Source of the DNA: CALINF01 sp039990395
GTDB lineage: Bacteria > Pseudomonadota > Gammaproteobacteria > Pseudomonadales > Halieaceae
Direction of reading: 5' to 3'
DNA length: 64,000 nucleotides
Assembly (NCBI GenBank): GCA_039990395.1
Contig: JBDXFZ010000126.1
Location: 171,018 to 235,017 of the forward strand
Shown here: positions 10,395-19,084 of the stretch, in pieces
Position numbering within the stretch: position 1 is the first letter of the stretch
How the letters are laid out: each line of letters opens with the position of its first letter
Notes under the pieces: model-generated
The model's database searches: none
What the model was told of the DNA's origin: nothing
The model's input: the letters and a program-made list of their open reading frames with translations, nothing else
Made by a program: the position numbers and the translations under genes

Positions 10395-10712
10395 CAGGGG
10401 CCCAGAGGGTGTGCAGGGCCAATAGAGAATGAAAACTCCGAACCGTCTCCGCTCGTCAGCTCAACGTTGTTCTCGTACGTTGGATTAGCTACTTCAATCA
10501 CACTGTACTCCGCTGCCAGCATCAACCGCCGACCGGCATTTCCAGTGCGACGAAGATCTCAGCTATTTTATTACTCACAACACTATCACATCGTGCACAC
10601 ACCACAGTATCTGAGCATTCGGGTAAACAGAACGAGCAACAAAGCTCGGTTTAATGGACGTTGATCCGCCAAAGATACCGGATCGTATCTTCAATATCAT
10701 GGAGGCCTTACT
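10395..10712. other. 318-bp divergent promoter region between the UMF1 transporter and the SOUL gene
   Basis: No credible gene was seen in this stretch. It must hold the promoters of two divergent transcription units. It contains an inverted repeat near the SOUL gene (listed separately) and a ribosome-binding site GGAGG just before 10713. No RNA gene or repeat was recognised. Confidence 0.6.
10672..10691. promoter_or_regulatory. Perfect inverted repeat upstream of the SOUL gene
   Basis: Arms AAGATAC and GTATCTT (7 bp, perfect) flank a 6-bp centre CGGATC. The repeat ends about 21 bp before the ATG at 10713 and just upstream of the GGAGG ribosome-binding site. It could be a repressor operator or a 5' UTR hairpin. 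No regulator gene is adjacent. Confidence 0.4.
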
Positions 10713-11318
10713 ATGCCAGTATCCCAACCCACAAACATCCGCATCACCACGTTCATCGTACTGACTTTTCTGACATTGACTACATCTACATTAGCCACCT
10801 CTGCCGATATAGAGGAGCCCAAGTACGCCTTGTTGGATACGCTCGATGAAATAGAGATCCGTCGATACGGGCCCACTATTCAGGCGTATACCTCCATGGA
10901 CAATGGCGGCTTCAGAAATCTGGCAGGATATATTTTCGGCGGCAACTCCGGTAGCGAAGAAATCGCCATGACTGCACCCGTAGCTACATCAATTGGTGAT
11001 GGCGATGCACAAATGGCGTTTACGCTGCCATCGGCATGGACCATGGAAAACCTGCCATCTCCGGATGATGCAGACGTTCGGCTACGCGAAATGCCGGCAT
11101 TCACCGCCGCAGTGATCACGTTTAGCGGGTGGGCAAAACGTGGAGCTTACACCAAGCAGTTGGAGCAATTGTCTCGAGTGTTGCAAAAACAGGGCATCAC
11201 CACGCTCGGCGAACCCATACTGAACCAGTACGACCCGCCCTGGACACTACCCTTCATGCGTCGCAATGAGGTGATGGTTGCTATCGAGTGGCCACTAACG
11301 CTACCGGAAGAGTCTTAG
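10713..11318 (+). CDS. SOUL family heme-binding protein
   Basis: 201-aa SOUL/HEBP-family protein, predicted to be exported by an N-terminal signal peptide of about 30 residues (hydrophobic TTFIVLTFLTLTT, ending STLATSA). The family core begins with EEPKYALLDTLDEIEIRRYGP, written here in parts: EEPKYALLD then EIEIRRYGP. It continues with the typical IAMTAPV segment. Family members bind tetrapyrroles; the role in bacteria is poorly defined. A strong GGAGG ribosome-binding site supports ATG 10713. The stop codon overlaps that of the convergent SDR gene, so the two 3' ends share a few bases. Confidence 0.9.
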   Translation: MPVSQPTNIRITTFIVLTFLTLTTSTLATSADIEEPKYALLDTLDEIEIRRYGPTIQAYTSMDNGGFRNLAGYIFGGNSGSEEIAMTAPVATSIGDGDAQMAFTLPSAWTMENLPSPDDADVRLREMPAFTAAVITFSGWAKRGAYTKQLEQLSRVLQKQGITTLGEPILNQYDPPWTLPFMRRNEVMVAIEWPLTLPEES

Positions 11319-12094
11319 CCGGCGTCATAAGCCATACCGCCATCGACCTTGATTATCGCGCCGTTGGTATAACTGGATGCGTCACTGGCCAGATAGAGTG
11401 CCGTACCGATAATCTCTTGGGCTTCACCCGCTCTGCCCAATGGCACCACAGCGTTGATTGCAGTCTTCACCTCATCACTCCACGCATCAGAAATATCCGT
11501 TAAGAACGGCCCGGGCATTATGCAGTTAGTACGGACCTTAGGCGCATACACTCTGGCTAATGAGCGCGTTAAGTTATGCACGCCCGCTTTGGCCGCACCG
11601 TAGGGGACTTCTGCTGCACCCGGGGCCACGGCTGCAGTACTGCTCACATTTATTATCGAACCGCCCTCTCCTTCTGCCATGCGCTCACCCACCACGGCAG
11701 AAAGACGGAAAGGCCCAGCCAGATTCACGCCGATCACCTTGTCCCACAATTCTCGACTTACTGAGGTCAGCGATTTGTAGAGCGGCGACATACCCGCGTT
11801 GTTCACCAACACGTCAATACGACCGAACCTTGCGTATACGGTTTCTGCCAGCGCATCGCAGGCATCCCAATTCGCCACATGGCAGGCAATACCCACACAC
11901 TCTTGCCCCGATTGGGCTGAAATTTCAGCTGCCGCGGCGTCGCACCCCTCCTGCTTGCGCGAGCTGACCACCACCGTTGCACCAGCGTGAGCAAACGCAA
12001 GGCTCATATTAAAACCCAACCCGCGACTGCCGCCGGTTACCACGATCACTTTTCCGTCGAGATTAAAATGTGAGGCTGTTTTGATTGGATCCAT
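11315..12094 (-). CDS. Short-chain dehydrogenase/reductase (SDR)
   Basis: Classical SDR oxidoreductase, 259 aa, using NAD(P)(H) to interconvert an alcohol and a ketone. Visible motifs are the nucleotide-binding TGGSRGLG (about residues 20-27), NNAG (about 97-100), the active-site Ser in INVSSTA, and the catalytic YGAAK. It is the last gene of a four-gene minus-strand operon (acyl-CoA dehydrogenase, kinase-DUF6285, GST, SDR) with a 63 bp gap from the GST gene. Context suggests a hydroxyacyl-CoA or related hydroxy-lipid substrate; this is inference. Its 3' end overlaps the convergent SOUL gene. Confidence 0.9.
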   Translation of the reverse strand: MDPIKTASHFNLDGKVIVVTGGSRGLGFNMSLAFAHAGATVVVSSRKQEGCDAAAAEISAQSGQECVGIACHVANWDACDALAETVYARFGRIDVLVNNAGMSPLYKSLTSVSRELWDKVIGVNLAGPFRLSAVVGERMAEGEGGSIINVSSTAAVAPGAAEVPYGAAKAGVHNLTRSLARVYAPKVRTNCIMPGPFLTDISDAWSDEVKTAINAVVPLGRAGEAQEIIGTALYLASDASSYTNGAIIKVDGGMAYDAG

Positions 12095-12157
12095 AGCTAA
12101 CGCGTTCCATTTTTGTCGGGCAATGCCGGCGAGCCTATGCTCGCCAAACTGGGGTTA

Positions 12158-13060
12158 TCAATCGGCAGGAGTCATAATCTGACCAATGCGCGGAAAGTGA
12201 ACATGTACCTCACCGGCGCGCTCATCGACTCGCGACAGCGATATACGCCGATCAGACAAACCCACTAAAGTCCCTTCAATTGCGGCAGGATCAGGGGAAT
12301 CAGTCGTTACAGATACGCGCTGTCCAGCACTAAACCCCTCTCCGTCAGCAACGGCGCAACCGCCCACTGGTGCTGAATGCAGCGCATGCTCTATCGCCTG
12401 CTCGCTGGTCCACTCTTGAAAGTCGCCATAGCCCAGGGCCTCTACCCGTTCGTACCAGGCCGCTACCTGTGGGCTAAAATCTGCAGGTGTGACCCCGGCA
12501 AAAGAAACAAAACGAATATTAACGTACAGGGCAAAGTCAGCATGCCCTGGCGCATCGCCCGCAATAAAGGCGCGACCATCGTCCAAGGCCGACGTTACCA
12601 CGCGTGCTCCGCCCGCGAACTGTGATTGAAGATACGGCACGGCGGGAAGAAATGTCTCACGGCGCATACCGAAGCGTTTCCCGCGATCTTCCCAAAACTC
12701 GTCCGGCAACATATCTGGATTCACACCCAGCGAAGCACCCACCGTTGGCATAAACCAGGCATTCCCAGCCCACAGCGCGATGATCTTGGCAGCAGGTCCC
12801 ATCGGATCGGGATAAAGGCTGGGGGTGGGGGATCGAGTTTCCAACTCCTCGGTTATACAATCGGTATCACAATAGATGTCGGCTCCAATCTGTAGCACGG
12901 GTATCCGCTCGTACCCGCCCGTAAGCGCGCTCAGATCGGGCTTGGGAGATATCACGGGGGCATCCACAGACTTCCAGTGCAGACCCTTCAAACCTAATGC
13001 CAATCGAATGACAGTACCAAAAGGTGACATCTCGTAGTGGTGTAAAACAATCTCGCTCAT
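12158..13060 (-). CDS. Glutathione S-transferase family protein with C-terminal extension
   Basis: 300-aa member of the glutathione S-transferase superfamily. The N-terminal thioredoxin-like domain covers about residues 1-80 (start MSEIVLHHYEMSPFG, then the cis-Pro region RIPVLQIG and the DTDCITEEL glutathione-contact segment). The helical C-terminal domain runs to about residue 220. The remaining 75 or so residues are not part of a standard GST. They are beta-rich with short charged strands (QRVSVTTDS, RRISLSRVDE, EVHVHFPRIG). It lies between the kinase and the SDR in one operon. A role in thiol-dependent detoxification or isomerisation of pathway intermediates is possible but not shown. Confidence 0.87.
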   Translation of the reverse strand: MSEIVLHHYEMSPFGTVIRLALGLKGLHWKSVDAPVISPKPDLSALTGGYERIPVLQIGADIYCDTDCITEELETRSPTPSLYPDPMGPAAKIIALWAGNAWFMPTVGASLGVNPDMLPDEFWEDRGKRFGMRRETFLPAVPYLQSQFAGGARVVTSALDDGRAFIAGDAPGHADFALYVNIRFVSFAGVTPADFSPQVAAWYERVEALGYGDFQEWTSEQAIEHALHSAPVGGCAVADGEGFSAGQRVSVTTDSPDPAAIEGTLVGLSDRRISLSRVDERAGEVHVHFPRIGQIMTPAD

Positions 13061-13100
13061 GAAAACTCCCTCAGATTTCGTAGATACTCAGTAACGTTTT

Positions 13101-14504
13101 CTAAATTTGGGCCTGAAACTTAAGCGCAGAATATCTGGGCTGATCGATCGCCAGTTGCGCGGCTACCGTTTGGCGCAAATGCTCAGCCAGTCCCGGCGTA
13201 TCCAGTGGCAGTTTGCCGCGCAGCTGATGAACAAGAGACCATCGCAGCGCATCCAGATTTTCATCGCTCTCAAGCAATGTCTGTAGGCGCTGCTCTTCAC
13301 TGTTTGCCAGCTGCGACCCACAAAGCAATTCGCGCTGTGCAATGCCCAGAGAATTTGCCGCCACCCGGGCAAGAAAGCCTTTGTGGGGATCGTCGGTTAC
13401 GGCAACGTCCTCTTTTAAAAACTTGGCCACTCCCTCCAATAATTCTGCCGGCATGGGCAACTGGGTACCCTCGTGCACAGAGCGGCCAGTATCTGGTAAT
13501 TCAAAGGCCCCGGGGATAAGTAGATTGACGCAATCCATCTGCGCTTCAGATGATCGACGGCCAATAACCGGACGTTCCAGACTGGGCGTATCACCTCTGC
13601 GCCATGCGTTGGCCATTAGCAGCGTAGCCATGGCCCACCAGAACGAGCCAAACACCTCCCAAAAATGAACTTCTTCCTGCGGCACCGCGATGCCAGAAAC
13701 TGACTCGTAGCCAGCAAGCAGATCTTCGAGCTCACCAAAACCACCCACTGCCAGTTCACTGCGACCAAAACGCCACGAGTTAACACACAGCCAACCCAGG
13801 TCACGCACGGGGTCTCCAATGTGCGCAAGCTCCCAGTCCAGCACTGCCTCAATACCCGAGGGCGACACCATCAAATTGCCGTTGCGAAAATCTCCGTGCA
13901 CCAATGTCGTACGCGATTGTGTGGGCAAGTTCGACTTCAACCAACGCCAGGTGTAGTCGATCATGGGCACTGGCACATCCAGCGCCTGATACTGGGCCCA
14001 GGTTTCATCAATCAGCTTTTCAGGGGACACGGTTGGTAGCGCACCGCGAATTGTTTCAGCATTAAAGTCCAAGGCGTGCACACGAGCCAATGCTTCACCA
14101 CAAAGAAAAGCCAGACGCGGTCGCAGCTGGGCGAGCTCTTCCACCTTCACAATGCGCTGCCCCAGAGTCTCGCCCTGTAGCCATTCCATGAGGAATCCAG
14201 AACCCAGCTCATCGCCCTCTTCCAGAATATGCACCACAGCTGGCTCGGGGATGCCCGCTTGATGCGCGAGCTGCAACAATGCTGCTTCTGTGTCCAATCC
14301 TATGGACCCTACACTCGAATCAGACTCAGCCGTTGGTTGCGCCCTGCGCAGGGCAAGCGTCACATCTTCTGCGCTGGTTGTGCAAACCACTCTATAAGTT
14401 TCCTGACTTGCACCCGCTGTGAGTTGAGTAACGCTGCTCAGGCTCACAAAACCATCCACTACTTTCGACAGCAATACCGTCAGCGCTTTTTCAAACTCTG
14501 TCAC
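13101..14504 (-). CDS. APH-type phosphotransferase fused to a DUF6285-like domain
   Basis: 467-aa protein. Residues about 1-335 form an aminoglycoside-phosphotransferase/ACAD11-like kinase, with the catalytic loop VHGDFRNGNLMV and the metal-binding VLDWELAHIGDP. The C-terminal 125 residues (PAELLEGVAKFLKEDV, RVAANSLGIAQREL, final DQPRY) match what I recall of DUF6285, a domain normally coupled to such kinases. In ACAD10/11 and in the bacterial levulinate (Lva) pathway, an APH kinase phosphorylates 4-hydroxyacyl-CoA and an acyl-CoA dehydrogenase homologue handles the phospho-intermediate. Here the neighbouring gene (49 bp upstream in the operon) is exactly such a dehydrogenase. The function is inferred from this pairing. 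Confidence 0.88.
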   Translation of the reverse strand: MTEFEKALTVLLSKVVDGFVSLSSVTQLTAGASQETYRVVCTTSAEDVTLALRRAQPTAESDSSVGSIGLDTEAALLQLAHQAGIPEPAVVHILEEGDELGSGFLMEWLQGETLGQRIVKVEELAQLRPRLAFLCGEALARVHALDFNAETIRGALPTVSPEKLIDETWAQYQALDVPVPMIDYTWRWLKSNLPTQSRTTLVHGDFRNGNLMVSPSGIEAVLDWELAHIGDPVRDLGWLCVNSWRFGRSELAVGGFGELEDLLAGYESVSGIAVPQEEVHFWEVFGSFWWAMATLLMANAWRRGDTPSLERPVIGRRSSEAQMDCVNLLIPGAFELPDTGRSVHEGTQLPMPAELLEGVAKFLKEDVAVTDDPHKGFLARVAANSLGIAQRELLCGSQLANSEEQRLQTLLESDENLDALRWSLVHQLRGKLPLDTPGLAEHLRQTVAAQLAIDQPRYSALKFQAQI

Positions 14505-14552
14505 CTGTTACTCCCTCGATTGCGACCGGCTTCTACGTCTGGCATGCATGAA

Positions 14553-15818
14553 TCAGCCGACGCCTTTCGGCTTTTGTTGATTCATATAGCCAAACATGTA
14601 GCCCGCCACACGGCGCATTTGTATTTCATCTGCGCCCTCGGTGATGCGGTAACGGCGGTGATGACGATAGATATGTTCAAACGGCTTATAACGTGAATAG
14701 CCCACACCACCGTGCACCTGCATCGCTGTGTCAGCCGCCTCACAACACAATCTGTTAGCCTGATAGTTACAGATTGATACTTTATCCGACACCGAGAACG
14801 CGCCGTCCTTGTCCATCAGCCACGCCGTTTTATGAATGAGCGCTCGCAGCATCTCGCAGCGAGCTTGCAGATCTACCAGCGGAAACTGGATAGCCTGATT
14901 AGCCGAGAGTGGTTTGCCAAAGGGCTTGCGCTCGGTGGCATACTTCACCGATTCGTTCACGCAATACTGCGCAGCACCAAGACTGGATGCAGCCTGCCGG
15001 ATCCGGTTCTCATTAAAAAAGTGCTGGACGACCTGCAGCCCTCTTCCCTCTCCGCCGAAAATACTGCTATCGGGTACGCGTACATCGGTGAACGTAACAT
15101 GCGCGTGGTCGGTAGGCATATTGAACGTCCACAAGTACTCTTCCACGTTAACACCCGGTGCATCCATGGGCACCATGAAGGCTGTAATACCCCTCCCATC
15201 ACCAGCCTCACCCGAGGTACGCGCCATCACCATATCGTCACTGGCTTTGTGCACCCCGGTATTCCAGGTCTTCTCACCATTGATAATCCAGTGATCACCG
15301 TCTCGTACAGCAGATGTTTCCATGTGGGTAGCATCAGAGCCATGTGCAGGTTCGGTAATGCCAAACGCAAAACCCCGAGTGGCGTTCTTCAAATGCTCAA
15401 GCCACTCATCCTGCTGCTCGGGCGTTCCGTACTCAAGCATCAGTAGCAGACCAATGTTATTACCCACCACCGAATGTTCGTTCTGCAGGTCGTTGTGCAA
15501 CCCCAAACCTTGCACCGCCAGGTGCTCTCGAATGATCGCCATACCAAGATTGGAACCACCCCGCCCGCCATGCTCCGGCGGGAACGGGTAGCTGAATATC
15601 CCCGCCTTGATTGCCAGCTGTTTGGCTTTGTGCAGCAACTGCTCCCACTCTTCATTCGGCAAGCCATCGCGCTCCCAGTCGGTGCGGGCATCTTCACGGC
15701 GATGATCAAAGAAGCGAATGTTATCGTCCTGCTGCTCCAGAGGTTTGATCTCATCTTTTACAAACTGATCCACTTCCTCAAGAAAGGCAGCAATATCTGC
15801 GGGCACATCAAAATTCAT
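14553..15818 (-). CDS. Acyl-CoA dehydrogenase family protein (first gene of the kinase operon)
   Basis: 421-aa flavoprotein of the acyl-CoA dehydrogenase family. It contains the FAD/substrate signature FGITEPAHGSDATHM, the middle-domain segment INGEKTWNTGVH, the helix motif MQVHGGVGYSRYKPFEH, and the C-terminal ITEGADEIQMRR, which carries a Glu at the usual catalytic position. It begins at ATG 15818. Together with the downstream kinase gene it recalls the two halves of ACAD10/11 proteins, encoded separately. Ordinary alpha,beta-desaturation of an acyl-CoA is the default function; processing of 4-phospho-acyl-CoA is an alternative suggested by context. Confidence 0.92.
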   Translation of the reverse strand: MNFDVPADIAAFLEEVDQFVKDEIKPLEQQDDNIRFFDHRREDARTDWERDGLPNEEWEQLLHKAKQLAIKAGIFSYPFPPEHGGRGGSNLGMAIIREHLAVQGLGLHNDLQNEHSVVGNNIGLLLMLEYGTPEQQDEWLEHLKNATRGFAFGITEPAHGSDATHMETSAVRDGDHWIINGEKTWNTGVHKASDDMVMARTSGEAGDGRGITAFMVPMDAPGVNVEEYLWTFNMPTDHAHVTFTDVRVPDSSIFGGEGRGLQVVQHFFNENRIRQAASSLGAAQYCVNESVKYATERKPFGKPLSANQAIQFPLVDLQARCEMLRALIHKTAWLMDKDGAFSVSDKVSICNYQANRLCCEAADTAMQVHGGVGYSRYKPFEHIYRHHRRYRITEGADEIQMRRVAGYMFGYMNQQKPKGVG

Positions 15819-16042
15819 AATTTTCTCTCTTCGGGTTCTTATGCAATAGGTTCAAATTTACCTGATCATGTAGGTACTGATAATAGACCATGCCAACGAG
15901 CATTGGCGACGCATTCCAGACAGCACTAGCCGGCGTGATGCACACGCTACTTTCCATTCGCTCGCGTGAGTTGTAGCATCCCTCTTCACTGTGGCACTCA
16001 AAAGGCAGCGCCGCGCTTTCTCATCACACAAAGGAATTCCTT

Positions 16043-17122
16043 ATGAGCGGTCTGTTCACACCCTTGAGCTTCAATCATGGCCCCAGCATGAAGAACAGGT
16101 TCATGCTGGCACCATTGACCAATTGCCAAAGCGGTGTCGATGGCGTGCTGTCCGATGATGAGTTTCACTGGCTGACTTTGCGGGCCCGAGGCGGTTTTGG
16201 ACTCACCATGACCTGCGCCGCTCACGTGCAACGCATCGGCCAGGGGTTTCCGGGTCAGTTGGGCATCTGGAGCGACGAGCACCTGCCCGGCTTGACCCGT
16301 CTTGCGAAGGAGATCAAAGCACACGACAGCGTGGCTATCTGCCAACTGCATCATGCGGGTATGCGCTCGCCCGAGGAGCTGATCGGCGAAGCGCCAGTGT
16401 GCCCATCGGTGAACGAGCGCGCGGGCGCCCGTGAACTGAGCCTGGAAGAAACCGAGCAATTGATAGAAGACTTCATCATTGGCGCGGTTCGCGCCGAGCA
16501 GGCAGGCTTTGATGGCGTGGAGCTTCATGGCGCACACGGCTATATCCTGTGCCAGTACTTTAGTGCATCTATCAATCATAGAACCGATCGCTTTGGAGGC
16601 AGCATTGAGAACCGCTTTCGCATACTGTTTGACATCATTGATGGCATACGTGCGCGCTGCGGCAGCGACTTCATGGTCGGTGTGCGTTTATCGCCTGAAC
16701 GATTTGGCATGCAATTGCCAGAAGTATTAGACATTGCGCAGCAGTGTCTACTGGATGAACGTTTGGACTTTCTTGATATGTCGCTATGGGACATATTCAA
16801 AGAGCCTGAGGATCCCCAGTACGCGGGCAAAACCCTACTGCAGCACTTTGCAGCTCTTGAGCGCGGTTCTGTGCGCCTTGGGGTTGCCGGTAACATCCGC
16901 AACCCGGAACAGGCTGAACAGGCTCTTGCCGAAAATATTGACTGGATCATGCTGGGTCGCGCTGCCATCCTCAATCACGATTTCCCCGCTCAATACCAAC
17001 AGGATTCGGCGTTTGTTCCAGCAGCCATTCCCGTTACCCGAGCACATTTGCGCAACGAGGGTTTGAGCGACGGTTTCATCGATTACTTCGGCGGAAACTG
17101 GCCGGAAAATCTGGCCGACTAA
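16043..17122 (+). CDS. NADH:flavin oxidoreductase, Old Yellow Enzyme family
   Basis: 359-aa FMN-dependent TIM-barrel ene-reductase. Family features are the N-terminal KNRFMLAPLTNCQS, the strand CQLHHAGMRSP, the active-site segment GVELHGAHGYILCQYFS, the signature NHRTDRFGGSIENRFR, and the phosphate-binding GVAGNIRN with MLGRAA. ATG 16043 follows a good AAGGA site. It is divergent from the dehydrogenase-kinase operon (about 220 bp between), and both probably serve unsaturated acyl or cyclic enone substrates. It lacks the Fe-S and NAD domains found in the FadH-like protein elsewhere in the window. Confidence 0.93.
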   Translation: MSGLFTPLSFNHGPSMKNRFMLAPLTNCQSGVDGVLSDDEFHWLTLRARGGFGLTMTCAAHVQRIGQGFPGQLGIWSDEHLPGLTRLAKEIKAHDSVAICQLHHAGMRSPEELIGEAPVCPSVNERAGARELSLEETEQLIEDFIIGAVRAEQAGFDGVELHGAHGYILCQYFSASINHRTDRFGGSIENRFRILFDIIDGIRARCGSDFMVGVRLSPERFGMQLPEVLDIAQQCLLDERLDFLDMSLWDIFKEPEDPQYAGKTLLQHFAALERGSVRLGVAGNIRNPEQAEQALAENIDWIMLGRAAILNHDFPAQYQQDSAFVPAAIPVTRAHLRNEGLSDGFIDYFGGNWPENLAD

Positions 17123-17290
17123 ACCGCCTGAATCGACCTACAGTGTCTGCAATGGCCCACCGCTTCACAATGGCGCGCGGCAACGCAATTATAGACATCA
17201 GATGACAGCAGAACCCGCCTGCCCGAACCCCAGCTCGCTCGGTAAGCTGCACGGCAGCTTGCAGCATACCCGGCGGGCTTTCATCATTGC

Positions 17291-17309
17291 CAGACTATGG
17301 CATAGTCTG
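17291..17309. promoter_or_regulatory. 19-bp perfect palindrome upstream of the DUF4105 gene
   Basis: CAGACTATG and CATAGTCTG (9 bp each, perfect) flank a single G. The palindrome ends 26 bp before the ATG at 17336. A TTGCCA at 17287-17292 overlaps its left end and could be a -35 box. The geometry is that of a dimeric repressor operator. It could instead form a hairpin ending upstream transcription, but no T-run follows. Confidence 0.5.
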
Positions 17310-17335
17310 ACTCTACGACGCCTTAAGGTCATCCT

Positions 17336-18217
17336 ATGTTGAGAGCTCTCTGGGTTTTTGCTGGCATTGCAGCCGTGCTATCTATCTATCTGGCATTGCA
17401 AGAGCCGCTCAACAGTGGACCCTGGCAGCCTGGGCAAACCAGAACGCCAATGGCCGAGATCTCAGGTCGCACGCTGTCGATAACCGACGTCAGAGACTTC
17501 ACTTACGCCCCTGATAGTACTGAAATCATCGATAGGCGCTACGCAGATAAAACCTATGACCTGAACGAGCTGCAACGTGTGTGGTTCGGCCTGTCACACT
17601 TCGGGCCCTACGGGATGGCCCATTCTTTTCTCAGTTTTGAATTCACCAGCGGCGAGAATCTTGTGCTTTCTCTGGAGGCCAGACTGCGCCCCGACCAGAG
17701 CTACAGCCCAACGCTGGGGTTAATGCGGCAGTATACGAAAATTTATGTCATGGCCACTGAGCGTGACGTGATTGGTTTGAGAACCCAACATCGCGGCGAG
17801 CGGGTACTGCTGTACCCTATTGTTAGCTATCGCAACTCTAGTCCGGAGGCCTTTTTACGCACGTTCCTGGCCGACCTGAATGCGTTGGCCACCATGCCAG
17901 CGTTCTACAACACAATTCTGGACAACTGTCTGACCAACCTGTTGAAAAACAGCGCAAGTAGTGACGAGATCGGGTTCGCCGACCTACGTGTGTTGCTACC
18001 TGGGCGTTCAGACAGATTGACCTATATTTTTGGGGCCACTCCCGACAGCATGCCATTTGAGACTGCGCGGGCTATGGCCACGATTAAACCCGAGACTACC
18101 AGTACCGACGACGGCGAGTTTTCCACCAAAATCCGCTGTGGTTGGGCGCCACTGTTTCCGGAGTTGGCGGAGGCTTGCCAGGCAGTATTGCCTCTAGCTA
18201 ACGAAGCCACACCGTAG
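17336..18217 (+). CDS. DUF4105 (Lnb-like periplasmic) domain protein
   Basis: 293-aa protein with one N-terminal hydrophobic segment (ALWVFAGIAAVLSIYLAL) acting as signal anchor. The rest matches the DUF4105 family: RRYADKTYDLNELQRVWFGL, then the hallmark WFGLSHFGPYGMAHSFLSFEF (in parts) and later TILDNCLTNLLK. The conserved His of AHSF and Cys of DNCLTN resemble a papain-like Cys/His pair, which is why such proteins are sometimes called Lnb N-terminal periplasmic domains. The catalytic role and substrate are unknown. It is monocistronic, with a 19-bp palindrome just upstream. Convergent with the SDR gene at 18270. Confidence 0.85.
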   Translation: MLRALWVFAGIAAVLSIYLALQEPLNSGPWQPGQTRTPMAEISGRTLSITDVRDFTYAPDSTEIIDRRYADKTYDLNELQRVWFGLSHFGPYGMAHSFLSFEFTSGENLVLSLEARLRPDQSYSPTLGLMRQYTKIYVMATERDVIGLRTQHRGERVLLYPIVSYRNSSPEAFLRTFLADLNALATMPAFYNTILDNCLTNLLKNSASSDEIGFADLRVLLPGRSDRLTYIFGATPDSMPFETARAMATIKPETTSTDDGEFSTKIRCGWAPLFPELAEACQAVLPLANEATP

Positions 18218-18236
18218 AGCATCCGCGCTAGATGCT
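18218..18236 (+). terminator. Weak hairpin after the DUF4105 gene
   Basis: AGCATC and GATGCT pair around a 7-base loop directly after the stop codon, followed only by TTTCC. It may terminate the DUF4105 transcript but lacks a real U-tract. Confidence 0.3.
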
Positions 18237-18269
18237 TTCCGTTAGACGGTCACGTCACAGTAAATGCAA

Positions 18270-19034
18270 TCAGGCGGTCAAGCCACCATCTACCATATAC
18301 ACGCCGCCATTCAAAAAGCGGCTCTCCTCGCTGGCTAAAAACAGCATCAAATTGGCGACATCTGACGGCACACCGTAGCGACCCATCGGAATACTGGCGA
18401 TCAAGGATTCGCGCATCACTTCGGGTGACTCAGGCATCGTACCCTGCTCTAGGGATTCGATCATGCGGCCTTCTATCGGTGCGGGATTCACAGTGTTTAC
18501 CCTGATATTAACGGGACCGCCCTCCTTACACATTGATCGCATCAGGCCTATAACGGCGTGCTTGCTGGTGTTGTAGGCAGACATACCAGGGGCACCTGAC
18601 ACACCCGCGACAGATGAGGTAATAATGATGCTGCCACCGCCCGAAGAAGCCATTGCGGGAAACACATGCTTAGCGCCCAAAAATGGGCCAATGACATTGA
18701 TGTCCATAAGACGCCGGAATGCATCGGTGGGGTATTCCGCTACCGGAGCCACTACCCCTTCGACACCCGCGTTTGCCAACAACACATCGATACGCCCAAA
18801 CACTTCCAATGCCTTGCTCACGTACGCTTTAGTATCTTCCTCGGAAGTGACATCAGCTACACAATAGTCGACCCGATCACTTCCGAGTGCCCGCACGGCT
18901 TCCTGCAGATCTGACTCGTTAAGATCGACCAACAGCACTTGCGCGCCGCCCGCCAGAAACTGTGTTGCGATCTCGCGTGCTATCTCACCTGCTCCACCAG
19001 TGAGGATGACTGACTTACCACTAACTGTTGCCAT
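18270..19034 (-). CDS. Short-chain dehydrogenase/reductase (SDR)
   Basis: 254-aa classical SDR. The coenzyme motif is TGGAGEIA (about residues 11-18, a variant of TGxxxGxG). An acidic residue ends strand 2 (LLVDLNE), which favours NAD(H). NAG is at about 91-93, the catalytic Ser lies in IIITSSVAG, and YNTSK supplies Tyr and Lys. The C-terminus ends with the standard GGVYMVDGGLTA. Single gene, divergent from yghU. A 3-hydroxyacyl-CoA or hydroxysteroid substrate would fit the neighbourhood but cannot be assigned. Confidence 0.9.
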   Translation of the reverse strand: MATVSGKSVILTGGAGEIAREIATQFLAGGAQVLLVDLNESDLQEAVRALGSDRVDYCVADVTSEEDTKAYVSKALEVFGRIDVLLANAGVEGVVAPVAEYPTDAFRRLMDINVIGPFLGAKHVFPAMASSGGGSIIITSSVAGVSGAPGMSAYNTSKHAVIGLMRSMCKEGGPVNIRVNTVNPAPIEGRMIESLEQGTMPESPEVMRESLIASIPMGRYGVPSDVANLMLFLASEESRFLNGGVYMVDGGLTA

Positions 19035-19084
19035 GTTTTTTCCCGTCGTTACTGACTATTAGAGATTGATGATTGTCACGTAAG

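Noticed and set aside
14229..14696. A 155-codon plus-strand frame opposite the kinase and dehydrogenase genes
   Set aside because: Antisense shadow of two well-supported genes, Cys- and His-rich composition without family resemblance.
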